Shown one piece after another: positions 7,955 to 16,650 of a DNA stretch of 64,000 nucleotides. The notes beneath the pieces were generated by a model. That model searched no databases, had not been told where the DNA came from, and saw nothing but the letters and a program-made list of their open reading frames with translations. The position numbers were made by a program, and so were the translations under genes. Source of the DNA: JAJDZL01 sp965221175 (lineage in GTDB: Bacteria; Pseudomonadota; Gammaproteobacteria; Arenicellales; JAJDZL01); the NCBI GenBank assembly GCA_965221175.1, contig OZ244867.1, forward strand, positions 2,790,001-2,854,000. The letters run 5' to 3'. Numbering within the stretch: the first letter of the stretch is position 1; each line of letters begins with the position of its first letter.

Positions 7955-8551
7955 GGAGAAGGGAAAAAGTATTTTGCGGACCGGAAAATCCGTCCCAAGA
8001 ACTGCCGTGCAAATCGTTGGTGTCCTGCTACAGGAACGTTGGTGGTCCTGATTTGGTGCAGCGACCCGGCCAAAAATCCGGGTGCAGATTGCATGAGTAA
8101 GCAACGGTAGGAAATCAAACGTTCCCCTATCTGGCACCGCAAAGTTGATATTTTCTTGCAGGTTTCAAAGGAAACAAAATTCACTACATATATTTAGTAC
8201 CGAATTCCAGTTCACGCTGTCACTGTACAAAATTCATGGATTAAATGAACATCATATCTAGGTTTGAAGGGACAGTGATTGTTTAGCCTTGAGTCTTGCC
8301 GAGATGAGCACGTCAAAACCAGCGTCACAAACTGCAAAATCGGCGGATGCACTTCTTGTGATGAATACTGTTTTGGTAATTATTCAACATTGTTTACGAA
8401 ACCGAAATTAAAATGAGAAACAACGGTCGTGTTATGGATTGAAAATGTAGGCAGAAACGCGAAAATTTGTTTTTCAAAAAACCGTTGTACCATCGGTGTT
8501 TGCCAGCCATTATGTCTTCAAACTTCGGGTTAACGTGCAAATTCTAACTTT
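7955..8551. other. Intergenic, no gene seen
   Basis: Minus-strand open frames overlap the 3' end of the barrel gene and look like shadows of it. The AT-rich part from 8190 onward has no codon structure I can support. An antitoxin for the decayed PIN gene at 8552 would be expected here, but none is recognisable. Confidence 0.3.
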
Positions 8552-8887
8552 ATTACCGCCGACATCAACGATTTGCTCCGTTATCTCCTCAGAGACGATA
8601 AGGCACAAGTAGAAAAGTCGCTCCAGCTATTCGAACGTCAACAGTGCATTCTCATTACGGATGTCATGTTAGCAGGGTGTTTGTGGACATTGATGGGGCG
8701 CAATAACAAAGTAACGAAGAAAGACCCGATTGCGGTTGTCGATAATCTTTTTCGAGAACCGAAAGTTCGCTTTGAAGACGATGAAGTAATTTGGTGCTCG
8801 CTCAGTGGATGTCGCAATACAAATGCCGACTTTGCCGATGCTCTAGTCAAACATAAATCACTGAAAACAGTTTTCTGTGGACAATGA
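8552..8887 (+). pseudogene. PIN-domain (VapC) toxin, both ends decayed
   Basis: The frame reads ITADINDLLRYLLRDD, clearly the VapC start normally written as xxGxDTNxLLRYLLRDD, then TDVMLAGCLWTLMGR, FEDDEVIW and NADFADALV. No ATG, GTG or TTG precedes the first aspartate, and only an ATT at 8552 is available. The usual closing segment with the last strand after ADFADAL is replaced by KTVFCGQ and a stop. Probably inactive. Confidence 0.65.
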
Positions 8888-9361
8888 GTAGGAAGCTGTT
8901 TGCGCATTCAACATTGCCGCCTTACAACTGCCGCATACTGCCGAACCGTAGTAAAACCACTATGGTTGTATTAAGCAATTGCTTGTTGGCCCCGATTCTG
9001 ATTAGCTCCAACTGACAACACTTGTTTCTTGCTTGAGTCCACATTTAGTTTTCAAAGTCAATCTATCTGAGCATCCAATAAGATAGAAATTTCGCCACTT
9101 CGAAACTTTTTCGGAATCACGTACGTGCGGTTGAATCAAGTCACTAACGCATGACCACTAAAGAAATTGGTGGCCCGGATGGATTGAATTCGAATCATTG
9201 CGAAAATTCGGTTTCGAATTGATTTTTTTTCGACTATTTCGTCCCGTCATTCAATTGCTGGGCAGGCTTTGCGTCGAAATTGGCTTTCTCGAGTCGACTT
9301 TCGCCACCGGATAGCGTCGCACCGGTCACAAGTTGTTGCGTTGTGTTCTTCCCTATCTGTC
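8888..9361. other. Intergenic containing the inverted repeat copy
   Basis: No gene recognised. It carries repeat copy 5 in reverse orientation at 9168-9196. A near-palindromic run (AAGCAATTGCTT) lies near 8974. Confidence 0.3.
9168..9196 (-). repeat. tRNA-3'-end-like repeat, copy 5, inverted
   Basis: Read on the minus strand it is GATTCGAATTCAATCCATCC followed by GGGCCACCA, 29 bases. It matches the consensus with one missing C and a few substitutions. It is the only member of the family in reverse orientation. Confidence 0.65.
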
Positions 9362-9667
9362 TCATGCAATACGTCTGAAGTCAATGCGCTTCAACGCACT
9401 GATATCCACAGCCTGTCTCGCCTGGTACAAGTCGAAACTTTCTTGCAGAGACAGCCAGCTTTCAGCGGAACCGCCGAGCACTTCAGAAAGCCGAACCGCC
9501 ATTTCCGGAGAAACGCCGGACTTGCCATTCAGAAGCCGATTAAAAGTACTGCGAGCCACCCCTAACCGATCTGCAACCCCGTTTGACGTAATTTCCTCAA
9601 AGGGATCAATGTAAGTGCGCTGAATCAGCGCTCCAGGATGAGGTGGGTCATATTGTTGGTAATTCAT
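9362..9667 (-). CDS. higA: HigA-type antitoxin
   Basis: 101 residues. The N-terminal PPHPGALIQRTYIDP is the HigA hallmark, followed by an HTH_3 (GVADRLGVARSTFNRLLNGK), the SGVSPEMAVRLSEVLGGSAE segment and a SWLSLQESFDLYQAR end. It overlaps the upstream HigB stop, consistent with the toxin-first HigBA order. It presumably represses the operon and neutralises HigB. Confidence 0.9.
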   Translation of the reverse strand: MNYQQYDPPHPGALIQRTYIDPFEEITSNGVADRLGVARSTFNRLLNGKSGVSPEMAVRLSEVLGGSAESWLSLQESFDLYQARQAVDISALKRIDFRRIA

Positions 9668-9945
9668 CAGTGATAATCCTCGTAATTCACCAAATAAGCA
9701 TCGCCGCGGTCAAATGCAAATACGATACGCCAATTGCGGGAAATATCAACCGCCCAATGTCCGCCTCGATCACCTGTCAACTGATGCAACCGATAACCCG
9801 GTCTGTCCATGTCTTCGATGGTTTTCGCAGCATGCAAAAACGCGAGACGATCACCGATTCGGGTTGCATGAGTCGGTTGAATTCCTGCTACACTTCCACT
9901 GACGAAGAAATTTTCGAGTCCCTTATGCTTAAAACTCTTTATCAC
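9667..9945 (-). CDS. higB: HigB-type (RelE/ParE fold) toxin
   Basis: 92 residues, full length for HigB: IKSFKHKGLENFFVSGS, then HATRIGDRLAFLHAA, PGYRLHQLTGDRGGHWAVDI and NWRIVFAFDRGDAYLVNYED. The strand order and the basic W/R positions of ribosome-dependent mRNA interferases are retained. This is the only HigB in the window that looks complete, and with HigA at 9362 the only intact HigBA operon. Confidence 0.9.
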   Translation of the reverse strand: MIKSFKHKGLENFFVSGSVAGIQPTHATRIGDRLAFLHAAKTIEDMDRPGYRLHQLTGDRGGHWAVDISRNWRIVFAFDRGDAYLVNYEDYH

Positions 9946-10128
9946 GTCATTTATTTTAACTTGAAATCCGTGTTGCGCAACAGGGAATTCAATTCTTTGT
10001 CGTTACAGAATGACAATCAGACTTGACTGAGCAAGCGATTTCGGTTCATTAAGTGCAAAAACGAGTCAATCCGGCGGTCAATGAGGTGCCAATTGGCAAA
10101 TTTTGAGTTGAAGTATGATTGTTGCCGC

Positions 10129-10158
10129 GGTTCGAATTCTTCCCTTCCGGGCCCACCA
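10129..10158 (+). repeat. tRNA-3'-end-like repeat, copy 6
   Basis: GGTTCGAATTCTTCCCTTCC then GGGCCCACCA. The 170 bp that follow (to 10329) are duplicated after copy 2. In both places the repeat is followed by the 3' end of a minus-strand HigA, so repeat and HigA were copied together. Confidence 0.75.
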
Positions 10159-10202
10159 TTAACAGCAATTGTGTTCAATTGCCTGAGTCAGCCACACATC
10201 TT

Positions 10203-10505
10203 TTAGATTGATGATTGAATTGCCTGCGAAAGATTTTCTACCTTGATCTGGTTTGCTGTCTTCATCGCCTGCGCCAAATCGTAAGTGGCTTGAAGCCGGT
10301 ACCAAGTATCAGCGCCACCACCGAACGCCTTGTCGAGACGAATAGCCATCTCGGGCGAGATTCCAGATCGACAATTCACGATGTCCGAAAGTTGCTTGCG
10401 GCTGATACCAAGTTTGCGCGCCGCTTCCGTCACGCTTAGATTCAATGGCTCCAGACAATCGTGTCGTACGGATAGACCCGGATGGGGTGGGTTAATCATC
10501 GGCAT
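10203..10505 (-). CDS. higA: HigA-type antitoxin
   Basis: 100 residues: NPPHPGLSVRHDCLEP, an HTH (VTEAARKLGISRKQLSDIVN), SGISPEMAIRLDKAFGGGAD and a WYRLQATYDLAQAMK tail. A strong ribosome-binding site (AGGAGA) precedes the ATG, in the 12-bp gap after the HigB remnant. The HTH appears intact, but the HigB partner is damaged. Confidence 0.88.
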   Translation of the reverse strand: MPMINPPHPGLSVRHDCLEPLNLSVTEAARKLGISRKQLSDIVNCRSGISPEMAIRLDKAFGGGADTWYRLQATYDLAQAMKTANQIKVENLSQAIQSSI

Positions 10506-10517
10506 TTCTCAGTTCTC

Positions 10518-10736
10518 CTAAGGGTAGTCAATCAAGTTCACGTCCCAATAACCCGCTAGATCGCCTTTCAACGGGTTTAGCCCGAACCCCGGCAAGTTCA
10601 CATCTTCGGGTCCGGACGCTTCGTCAAAACGAGCAGGAACACGCTCGATTTTGGCAATCAACTCGGGAGAAATTCGCCTGCGATCATCTTTTTCGAACAA
10701 GTGTTCAAGGCCTCTGTGGCGAAAGCCGAGAATTAT
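10518..10736 (-). pseudogene. HigB toxin with lost start codon and internal deletion
   Basis: The frame reads IILGFRHRGLEHLFEKDDRR, ISPELIAKIERV, NLPGFGLNPLKGDLAGYWDV and then directly NLIDYP. The expected ATG position is ATA at 10736-10734. About 20 residues between GYW and LIDY (the strand with the W-R-V-x-F core) are missing. An ATG later in the frame gives 60 residues lacking helix 1. Confidence 0.75.
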
Positions 10737-11201
10737 GCGACTAGTTGTAACGTATCACTATACAGTTTACAAATGGTAGGATGTCCTCACTATATGCAAT
10801 TGGATAGACTTGATATTGACAGACATGGACCACAAGATATAGCATCGTTGTGTTTAGATACAGAATTGTGAATGTTTAGGTTGCGAGATAGTTATTTTCT
10901 TTAAGAAACAAGTTTGATTGTAGAGTCGGCAATTTTCACGCTGAATGGTAATTCGGTCAAGGTTCGGACACGTTGCGACCGTGCCCACCAGTTCGATCAA
11001 CTAAAGTTCAAATTGACAGCGTAATAGTTGGGATTGAGTATGAGTGGTGATTGATTTCCAGAGAATTTGCCAGAAGTGCAGAAGATATCATTTGGCGATG
11101 AACCCGATCGGGTATGCGCATGAATAGGGATCAAATCAGTGAGTTGAGCAAGTATGTCGATGCACGTATGATGTCTACAAAGACGGTAACGAGATTTCGC
11201 A
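10737..11201. other. Intergenic upstream of glpK with repeat copy 7
   Basis: No gene recognised. The stretch is AT-rich and contains repeat copy 7 at 10961-10990. No glycerol repressor site or catabolite operator is obvious. Confidence 0.3.
10961..10990 (+). repeat. tRNA-3'-end-like repeat, copy 7 (degenerate)
   Basis: GGTTCGGACACGTTGCGACC then GTGCCCACCA. The first six bases and the last ten match the consensus; the middle has diverged. The preceding CAAGG is shared with copies 1 and 10. Spacing from T-loop to CCA is unchanged. Confidence 0.6.
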
Positions 11202-12692
11202 ATGCAAACGTATATTCTTAGTATAGATCAGGGAACGACCAGTTCTCGCGCCCTGTTGATCGATCAACAGGGTGTGGTGTTGCACTCACAGCAGAAGGAA
11301 TTCAGCCAGCATTTTCCAAAGGATGGCTGGGTAGAGCACGACCCGAACGAAATTTGGCAGACTACCTTATCAGTTACTCGCGGCGTTTTGGAATATGCAG
11401 GTGCTTTAACTGGTGAAGTAAAGGCAATTGGCATAGCCAATCAGCGCGAAACGACAGTTGTATGGGACCGAAAATCCGGCGAACCGATTTACAACGCGAT
11501 CGTATGGCAGGACCGACGCACTGCTCGATTATGTGAATCGCTAAAAGAAAATGGTTTGTCACCGCATATCGCCGAGAAAACCGGTTTACTTCTAGATCCG
11601 TACTTTTCGGCGACTAAACTCGCATGGATCCTCGACAATGTTTCCGGCGCACGGGAAAAAGCCGCGCGCGGTGAATTGGCGTTTGGCACGATCGACAGTT
11701 TTCTGATCTGGCGTTTGACATGTGGCCGTTCGCATGTGACTGACGCGACCAATGCCTCGCGAACCATGCTTTTCGACATTCGGCTTCAACGTTGGGACTC
11801 GGAGTTGCTTGAAATTTTTTCCATATCGGATAATTGCCTGCCAGAAGTGAAAAACAGTGCCGATGATTTTGGCATAGCCGACGAATCAATACTGGGACAA
11901 TCAATTCCGATTTGTGGTGTAGCGGGAGATCAACAGGCGGCGCTGATAGGACAAGCGTGCTTCGAACCTGGCATGGTTAAGAGTACCTACGGCACAGGAT
12001 GTTTCATGATAATCAATACTGGATCAGATATCGTTCGATCGAAACACCAAATGCTGTCTACGATTGGCTATCGAATCAATGGCGAAGTCTGTTATGCAAT
12101 GGAGGGATCGATTTTTGTCGCGGGTGCCGCCATGCAATGGCTACGGGACGGGTTGAATCTGATCGATAGTGTAGAGCAATCCGCGAGTCTTGCGGATTCG
12201 CTGGAAGACAATTGCGGAGTGTATATGGTTCCAGCATTGACGGGTCTTGGTGCCCCTCATTGGCTGCCCGGTGCACGAGGTACAATTTTAGGAATGACTC
12301 GGGATACGGGTCAGTCACACATTGTTCGTGCAGCACTTGAATCTGTGGCTTACCAAACAGTCGATGTATTGCAGGCCATGCGTGCGGACGGAAGTTGGAT
12401 CGGCCGATTGCGAGTTGACGGGGGTATGGCAAGAAATGACTGGTTCTGTCAGTTTCTCAGCAACATACTCAACCTGTCGGTAGACCGCCCCTCCAATACG
12501 GAAACTACTGCATTGGGCGCAGCATATTTGTCGGGCCTTTACACAGGTCTGTACTCTTCTTTGGATGAAATTTCAAAAAACTGGCAATCTGACAAGAGAT
12601 TCGAAGTCACTATGGATGACAGCGTGCGTCATGAACTTTTACGGCGCTGGGGAAAAGCCGTTGATTTAGTTGCGCAGTTTGCTTGTGACTGA
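11202..12692 (+). CDS. glpK: Glycerol kinase
   Basis: 496 residues, the standard GlpK length. It phosphorylates glycerol with ATP to sn-glycerol-3-phosphate in the cytoplasm. Motifs include the phosphate loop SIDQGTTSSRALLID, the glycerol-contact region (QDRRTA), DPYFSATKLAWIL, the FGGY-family signature around GVAGDQQAALIGQ, YGTGCFMI, and GGMARNDWFCQFLSNIL near the C-terminus. The ATG at 11202 matches the family N-terminus. No glpF, glpD or glpR neighbour is present, which is unusual. It lies between two TA-containing segments, so it may be cassette cargo or a relic of the core chromosome. Confidence 0.96.
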   Translation: MQTYILSIDQGTTSSRALLIDQQGVVLHSQQKEFSQHFPKDGWVEHDPNEIWQTTLSVTRGVLEYAGALTGEVKAIGIANQRETTVVWDRKSGEPIYNAIVWQDRRTARLCESLKENGLSPHIAEKTGLLLDPYFSATKLAWILDNVSGAREKAARGELAFGTIDSFLIWRLTCGRSHVTDATNASRTMLFDIRLQRWDSELLEIFSISDNCLPEVKNSADDFGIADESILGQSIPICGVAGDQQAALIGQACFEPGMVKSTYGTGCFMIINTGSDIVRSKHQMLSTIGYRINGEVCYAMEGSIFVAGAAMQWLRDGLNLIDSVEQSASLADSLEDNCGVYMVPALTGLGAPHWLPGARGTILGMTRDTGQSHIVRAALESVAYQTVDVLQAMRADGSWIGRLRVDGGMARNDWFCQFLSNILNLSVDRPSNTETTALGAAYLSGLYTGLYSSLDEISKNWQSDKRFEVTMDDSVRHELLRRWGKAVDLVAQFACD

Positions 12693-13328
12693 ACAACAGA
12701 CATTTTTGGTGGGCTACTGTTTCACACTAGCGAAACAGTAAATCAGTCAATCTCAACTTGTGCACCATCAACCAACATGCTGAATAGAACGCAGCACCAA
12801 ATCCATAAACACACGTAAGTGCCCGACATCCTTTAATTTGGTTTCGCGTTGAATCACGATTTAAAGCGTGTTGGGAATGTAAAACTACTCCTGCTTATTG
12901 GGAAGATAATTGACGTCTAGTGTAATTTCATGAGTTGTTTAAGGCTTGGGTAAATCTCAAACAAACTCTTCGCTTTGCGAGAGCGTGAGACTCTACAGTC
13001 AGTCTGATTCGTCCAAAATCTTGTGAATTATGAGAGGTGGTTGTTTGGATAAATCAAGCGGTTGGTAGACTTTGAGTATGCAAGTCAAGACTGCCACAAT
13101 TGCACTAAGTTTTGACAGCGTATGCGAACCAACGTAAGCAATAAGGTTTAGGGGCTGAAGACAGTATGATTGTTAGAACAGTTTGTACAGGTTATGAAAT
13201 TTGGGGAAACTTGGTGCGCAAGGGGACTTAGTGGGCATCGACAAAAATTAATCAGGCTTCGGAATGTTCGATCCACATGCTTGCATTTTCGGTTACGAAC
13301 ATGAAAACAGTGCTGAAGATGACGTAAT
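12693..13328. other. Intergenic, no gene seen
   Basis: No supported coding region. The AT-rich stretch has short open frames without family resemblance. It runs up to the 3' end of the serine-hydrolase pseudogene. Confidence 0.3.
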
Positions 13329-13781
13329 CTAACTGAAATTGCTCGCAATCACGTCGAAAGAACTGATTGCCTCCATTTCGACTTCCATGTCCAACGGTGT
13401 CGGCAGTGAAGAAAAACAGAAAATTACCAAATTTCGAAGAGGATTGATATAGAGGTATTGTCCATGGATTCCCCAAGCATAGATGACTTGATCGGAATTT
13501 CCCGATTGCCACCACTTGTTGTGATAGCTTCCCTTTGGCAATAGCGACGCAAATTATCCGAGCTTCCAAGCTTCACGGTCTCCTTCGTTGAAAGTTTCCC
13601 AGACTCGTTCAACGGGTATCAGCTGCTTGCCGTTTCCGACTCCATCATTGAGATAAAGCAGCCCAACTCTGGCGTAACCTCTAAGCGACACATTGAAACG
13701 ACCGTCTGAAAGGGCATAGACTCCCCGGTCCACGGTATAGCAGGCATCGAATTCTGCTCCCGTAGATTGCCACAGTTGTCA
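13329..13781 (-). pseudogene. Serine hydrolase (beta-lactamase/NylB-like), C-terminal half
   Basis: The minus strand encodes STGAEFDACYTVDRG, SDGRFNVSLRGYARVGLLYL and RVWETFNEGDREAWKLG, then an in-frame TAA, and continues PKGSYHNKWWQSGN, YAWGIHGQYLYINPL and FSSLPTPLDMEVEMEA. This is the C-terminal half of class C beta-lactamase-related serine hydrolases such as 6-aminohexanoate-dimer hydrolase. The N-terminal half with the SxxK nucleophile is missing. With an internal stop and no start, the gene is dead. Confidence 0.8.
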
Positions 13782-13837
13782 ACGCCGATGCAGAAGTATC
13801 GAGTGATTACTAGCCCTTTATGGTGTATGATATGTGT

Positions 13838-14041
13838 ATGTCACGCACCAATATTGATATCGATGATGAATCCTGTGCCGCGATCATGCGCCGCTACCGG
13901 TTGACCTCCAAGCGCGAGGCGGTTAACTTTGCGCTTCGTATGCTCGCGAGCGAGCCCCTGAGCCCCCAACAGGCTCGACGTCTTCGCGGGTCAGGCTGGG
14001 CTGGCAATCTGGAAGAAATGCGTAGTAGCCGCAAGACGTGA
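13838..14041 (+). CDS. vapB: VapB-type antitoxin
   Basis: 67 residues: SRTNIDIDDESCAAIMRRYR then LTSKREAVNFALRML (a ribbon-helix-helix DNA-binding fold) and a toxin-binding tail ending RGSGWAGNLEEMRSS. Upstream in-frame ATGs at 13820 and 13832 exist, but the family starts at MSRTNI. Its stop overlaps the toxin start GTG (GTGA), giving coupled translation. Confidence 0.88.
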   Translation: MSRTNIDIDDESCAAIMRRYRLTSKREAVNFALRMLASEPLSPQQARRLRGSGWAGNLEEMRSSRKT

Positions 14042-14421
14042 TCCTAATCGACACCTCGGCGTGGGTTGAATTTCTCCGCGACACCGGTTCGAACATCTGT
14101 GTGCGCGTTGACCTTGCGCTGATTGGAGACATTGCGGTTTGTGACGCGATCCGAATGGAGGTGCTCGCCGGAGCAAACGACGAGCGTCATTTAGAGATGC
14201 TTCGCCGTCTGCTCGCGATGGCAGTAGTTCTTCCCACCGAACCTGCACATTACGAGGCTGCGGCCGCGCTGTTCCGTCGATGCCGCAGTGAAGGGGAAAC
14301 CGTGCGCAGGCTGATTGATTGCCTCATTGCCGCCGTGGTGATCCGCGCCGACGTGCCAGTGTTGCATCGCGACAGAGATTTCGATGTGTTGGCGCGCCAC
14401 ACCGAACTTCAAATCGTTTAG
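14038..14421 (+). CDS. vapC: VapC-type PIN ribonuclease toxin
   Basis: 127 residues from a GTG. It has ILIDTSAWVEFLRDTGS (first Asp), AIRMEVLAGA (Glu), RLIDCLIAAVVIRADVPVL (Asp) and HRDRDFDVLARHTEL (last Asp), the four acidic positions that bind Mg in VapC RNases. It is complete and paired with VapB at 13838, so it is one of the few probably functional modules here. Its C-terminus closely resembles the remnant at 4616-4776. Confidence 0.9.
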   Translation: MILIDTSAWVEFLRDTGSNICVRVDLALIGDIAVCDAIRMEVLAGANDERHLEMLRRLLAMAVVLPTEPAHYEAAAALFRRCRSEGETVRRLIDCLIAAVVIRADVPVLHRDRDFDVLARHTELQIV

Positions 14422-14545
14422 TAACGCTACCAATGGTTGCGCTGTCAACGCAACATCAACCTTCTGGCACCTTTCAGCGCAAGTCGAAATGGCGTTGGTA
14501 TCGACAATCACTCAGCATACGCACTGGAAACTTGAAATTCCTCCT

Positions 14546-15553
14546 CAACAAGACTGAACTGCACTAACTCCCGCCATGAAAATTGTTGTCTATTTGTAAT
14601 CGTAACATGAGGAAAAGTCTCATCACGGAACTCAAACCACTGGGAAGTAATTAAACTGTCTCGACAGTCCAGGCGAAATGTCAATTGAATTCTTACAGAT
14701 TAGTAAATACAAGCTCGATACGTTCAATCGGACGCTAACAACAAAGCAGCTACAAAATTCAAACGAACTTATTAATGGTGCATATCTCATCCAGACTGAA
14801 CTCAGTCAATTGCGAGAACACCGTGGTGACAAACATATAGGGTATAAGGTTGGATGTAACTCCGAAACCATCCAGCGAGATTTGGGTATACACCATCCGA
14901 TCTTTGGTCGGTTGTATGCTTCTGAATGCTGGGAATCAGACACGACACTCCCGTTAAGCCAATTCGATGGATTGGCGATTGAAGGTGAATTAGCAGTCAG
15001 ACTGAGTAAATCAATTGTTGAATTACATGATCAAATGTTTGATCCGGATGAAGTCATCCAAGCTATTTTTCCGGTCATTGAACTTCACCATTTCGCATTT
15101 GATGAGCCACCCACAGCATCAGATTTAATTGTACGCAACGCGATTCATGCCGGATTTGTATGCGGAAAAGAAAAACAAGGCAACAACCACTTTCCTGAAC
15201 AAATCTCAATCAAAATAAATGAGGTTGAGGTTGCCCGTGTCTCGGGTTCCGTTGTTTCTCAGACAGTAACTAACTCGCTTCGTTGGCTAGCTAAAGCCCT
15301 TCAGAAACAAGGATTGCAAGTGGGTTCGAATCAAATAATTTTGTGCGGGTCGGTAGCACCGCTTTTCCCACTATTTCAGGGTGGACACGTCGAAGTCAGC
15401 ACAGACACTAACATCATCGTTAAGTGTGCAATTCAAGCATAACTCACCGCAGGTTCTTGAAGAAACAAATATCATGTCAACCGAGACCTGGATACTAAAG
15501 TCAACGGATTGCTATTGAATGGGGGGTGGAAAAAATTGCTGTTTTGGAATGTA
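14546..15553 (+). repeat. 1-kb duplicated unit, copy A
   Basis: This segment and 19614-20621 are both 1008 bp and nearly identical. They contain about 130 bp of upstream DNA, the whole hydratase-like gene, and about 110 bp downstream. Similarity starts at CAACAAGAC and ends at TTTTGGAATGTA in both. No terminal inverted repeats or transposase are visible. Confidence 0.9.
14678..15442 (+). CDS. 2-keto-4-pentenoate hydratase-like protein, copy A
   Basis: 254 residues of the MhpD/XylJ-like (fumarylacetoacetate hydrolase superfamily) fold. Seen are GYKVGCNSETIQRDLGIHHP, PIFGRLYAS, the metal-binding glutamates in AIEGELAVRL, PVIELHHF, and the C-terminal LCGSVAPLFPLFQGGHVEV (usually GSLTGP). Family members hydrate 2-hydroxypenta-2,4-dienoate in catechol meta-cleavage, or decarboxylate the related oxo acid. 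No other meta-cleavage gene is near, so the substrate is unknown. It differs from copy B by roughly 13 residues. Confidence 0.8.
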   Translation: MSIEFLQISKYKLDTFNRTLTTKQLQNSNELINGAYLIQTELSQLREHRGDKHIGYKVGCNSETIQRDLGIHHPIFGRLYASECWESDTTLPLSQFDGLAIEGELAVRLSKSIVELHDQMFDPDEVIQAIFPVIELHHFAFDEPPTASDLIVRNAIHAGFVCGKEKQGNNHFPEQISIKINEVEVARVSGSVVSQTVTNSLRWLAKALQKQGLQVGSNQIILCGSVAPLFPLFQGGHVEVSTDTNIIVKCAIQA

Positions 15554-15587
15554 ATTAACTCAATTCGAACTAGAACTTGAAGATTTC

Positions 15588-15720
15588 CACCCACTTGACT
15601 GCCTTTACGCCCGTTTTGTGTTCCACATTTAGGCGACGAGCAATTGTCGAAGTATTTAAGCCAAGTTGCTTTAGATGCAGTGCCGTGACAGCTATTTCTT
15701 GATAAAGAGGTCGCTTTCCC
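15588..15720 (-). pseudogene. HTH DNA-binding fragment (recombinase/transposase type)
   Basis: The minus strand encodes EIAVTALHLKQLGLNTSTIA then RRLNVEHKTGVKAVKW, a textbook helix-turn-helix of the type in resolvase or transposase N-termini. The frame is not a complete gene and ends just before repeat copy 8. It may be the last trace of the enzyme of a mobile element. Confidence 0.45.
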
Positions 15721-15758
15721 ACTTGGTGAAAATCAATTTGAAAAGGGATTTCAGCAAA

Positions 15759-15788
15759 AGTTCGAATTCTTTCCTTCCGTGCCCATCA
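15759..15788 (+). repeat. tRNA-3'-end-like repeat, copy 8
   Basis: AGTTCGAATTCTTTCCTTCC then GTGCCCATCA. The upstream 30 bp (AAAATCAATTTGAAAAGGGA) also match those before copy 1 (AAAGTCAATTTGAAAAGGCA), showing that the repeated unit is nearer 60 bp than 30 bp in the best copies. Confidence 0.7.
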
Positions 15789-15954
15789 AGTTTCATATTA
15801 TCGAAATAATTATGGACAACAGTGGCGGGTTTCTACGAACCGTCTAGAGACAGCGAAGAATCAGCGATGACAACATCGACAATCATGTTTTACCGTCATA
15901 CTCGTGCCCAACTGATACGAGGTAAGACAGATTCAATCAATCTACAGCAAACGT

Positions 15955-16257
15955 TCAAATGGCGATGGGCTTTGCTTTCTCAATTCTAGCTCTTCGTGTT
16001 TCTGTGTTCAGAGCTTTCCATAACTCGTTGCGTTGCTGCACGTTCAGCCAGAAGTCCGCCGTATTACCAAATACTTTGGCAAGCATCAGTGCTGTGTCTG
16101 CAGTAATGACGCGGCGGTTGTTGCATAATTCGTTGACAGTCTTTCGACTCACTCCCATCGCTTCTGCCAACTGTCCTTGGGTCAGTTCCATAGGCACAAG
16201 AAACTCCTTGGTAATCATTTCACCGACACTGACGGGTTGACGTATTGTGATATTCAT
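15955..16257 (-). CDS. higA: HigA-type antitoxin
   Basis: 100 residues. The N-terminus (NITIRQPVSVGEMITKEFLV), HTH (LTQGQLAEAMGVSRKTVNEL) and FGNTADFWLNVQQRNELW tail closely match the truncated HigA at 5191. This copy keeps the C-terminal TRRARIEKAKPIAI. The start is taken at the MNIT methionine at 16257. Its HigB partner is reduced to about ten codons, so it is an orphan. Confidence 0.88.
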   Translation of the reverse strand: MNITIRQPVSVGEMITKEFLVPMELTQGQLAEAMGVSRKTVNELCNNRRVITADTALMLAKVFGNTADFWLNVQQRNELWKALNTETRRARIEKAKPIAI

Positions 16258-16265
16258 AGCCTGTC

Positions 16266-16297
16266 TCACCGATAATCGTGGTTATCTAGATATATCA
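16266..16297 (-). pseudogene. HigB toxin, last codons only
   Basis: The minus strand reads IYLDNHDYR and a TGA at 16268-16266, just upstream of HigA. It matches the HigB end at 5460 (DIYLNNYVYR). The rest of the gene is absent, so the toxin was deleted and its antitoxin retained. Confidence 0.55.
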
Positions 16298-16339
16298 ACT
16301 ACCCACACTTGACTGAACGTCATCGTTGATCATTCCAAC

Positions 16340-16480
16340 CATTTGCAGTGCTGTGTATGTGTTGACGGCTTCCATTAACTTTTTCATTGCCAGCAATAAA
16401 ATTTTCGTACCCGGTATTGGTTGACTTTTCCGTGGGATGAACCCGGCAATTCCGCCCAAGTCCACCGTAAAGTCAGCGAT
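16340..16480 (-). pseudogene. IS4-family transposase C-terminal fragment
   Basis: The frame encodes VDLGGIAGFIPRKSQPIPGT followed by KILLLAMKKLMEAVNTY. The GGIAGFxPxKxQPxPGTxxLW pattern is typical of the C-terminal end of IS4-family transposases. The catalytic domain is not present, and surrounding sequence shows no terminal repeat. Confidence 0.6.
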
Positions 16481-16650
16481 GCTCTGTTTGGGCGACGGAC
16501 GGATGTCGTAACTCGATTTGACAAGCGGTTTTTCCGAATCGATATCGGATACGTGTGAATGCATCTGCAATCTGAAGATGACTCGTTTTTACGTGAAAAT
16601 ACAAAGTCTATGAAGGATACAGAGAGTGTTTGCGTCAAGACAGTGTAGGA

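Noticed and set aside
13252..13569. 105-residue minus-strand ORF
   Set aside because: It overlaps the serine-hydrolase pseudogene in another frame and shows no family motif.
16384..16638. 84-residue minus-strand ORF
   Set aside because: It is the out-of-frame reading of the IS4-type fragment.
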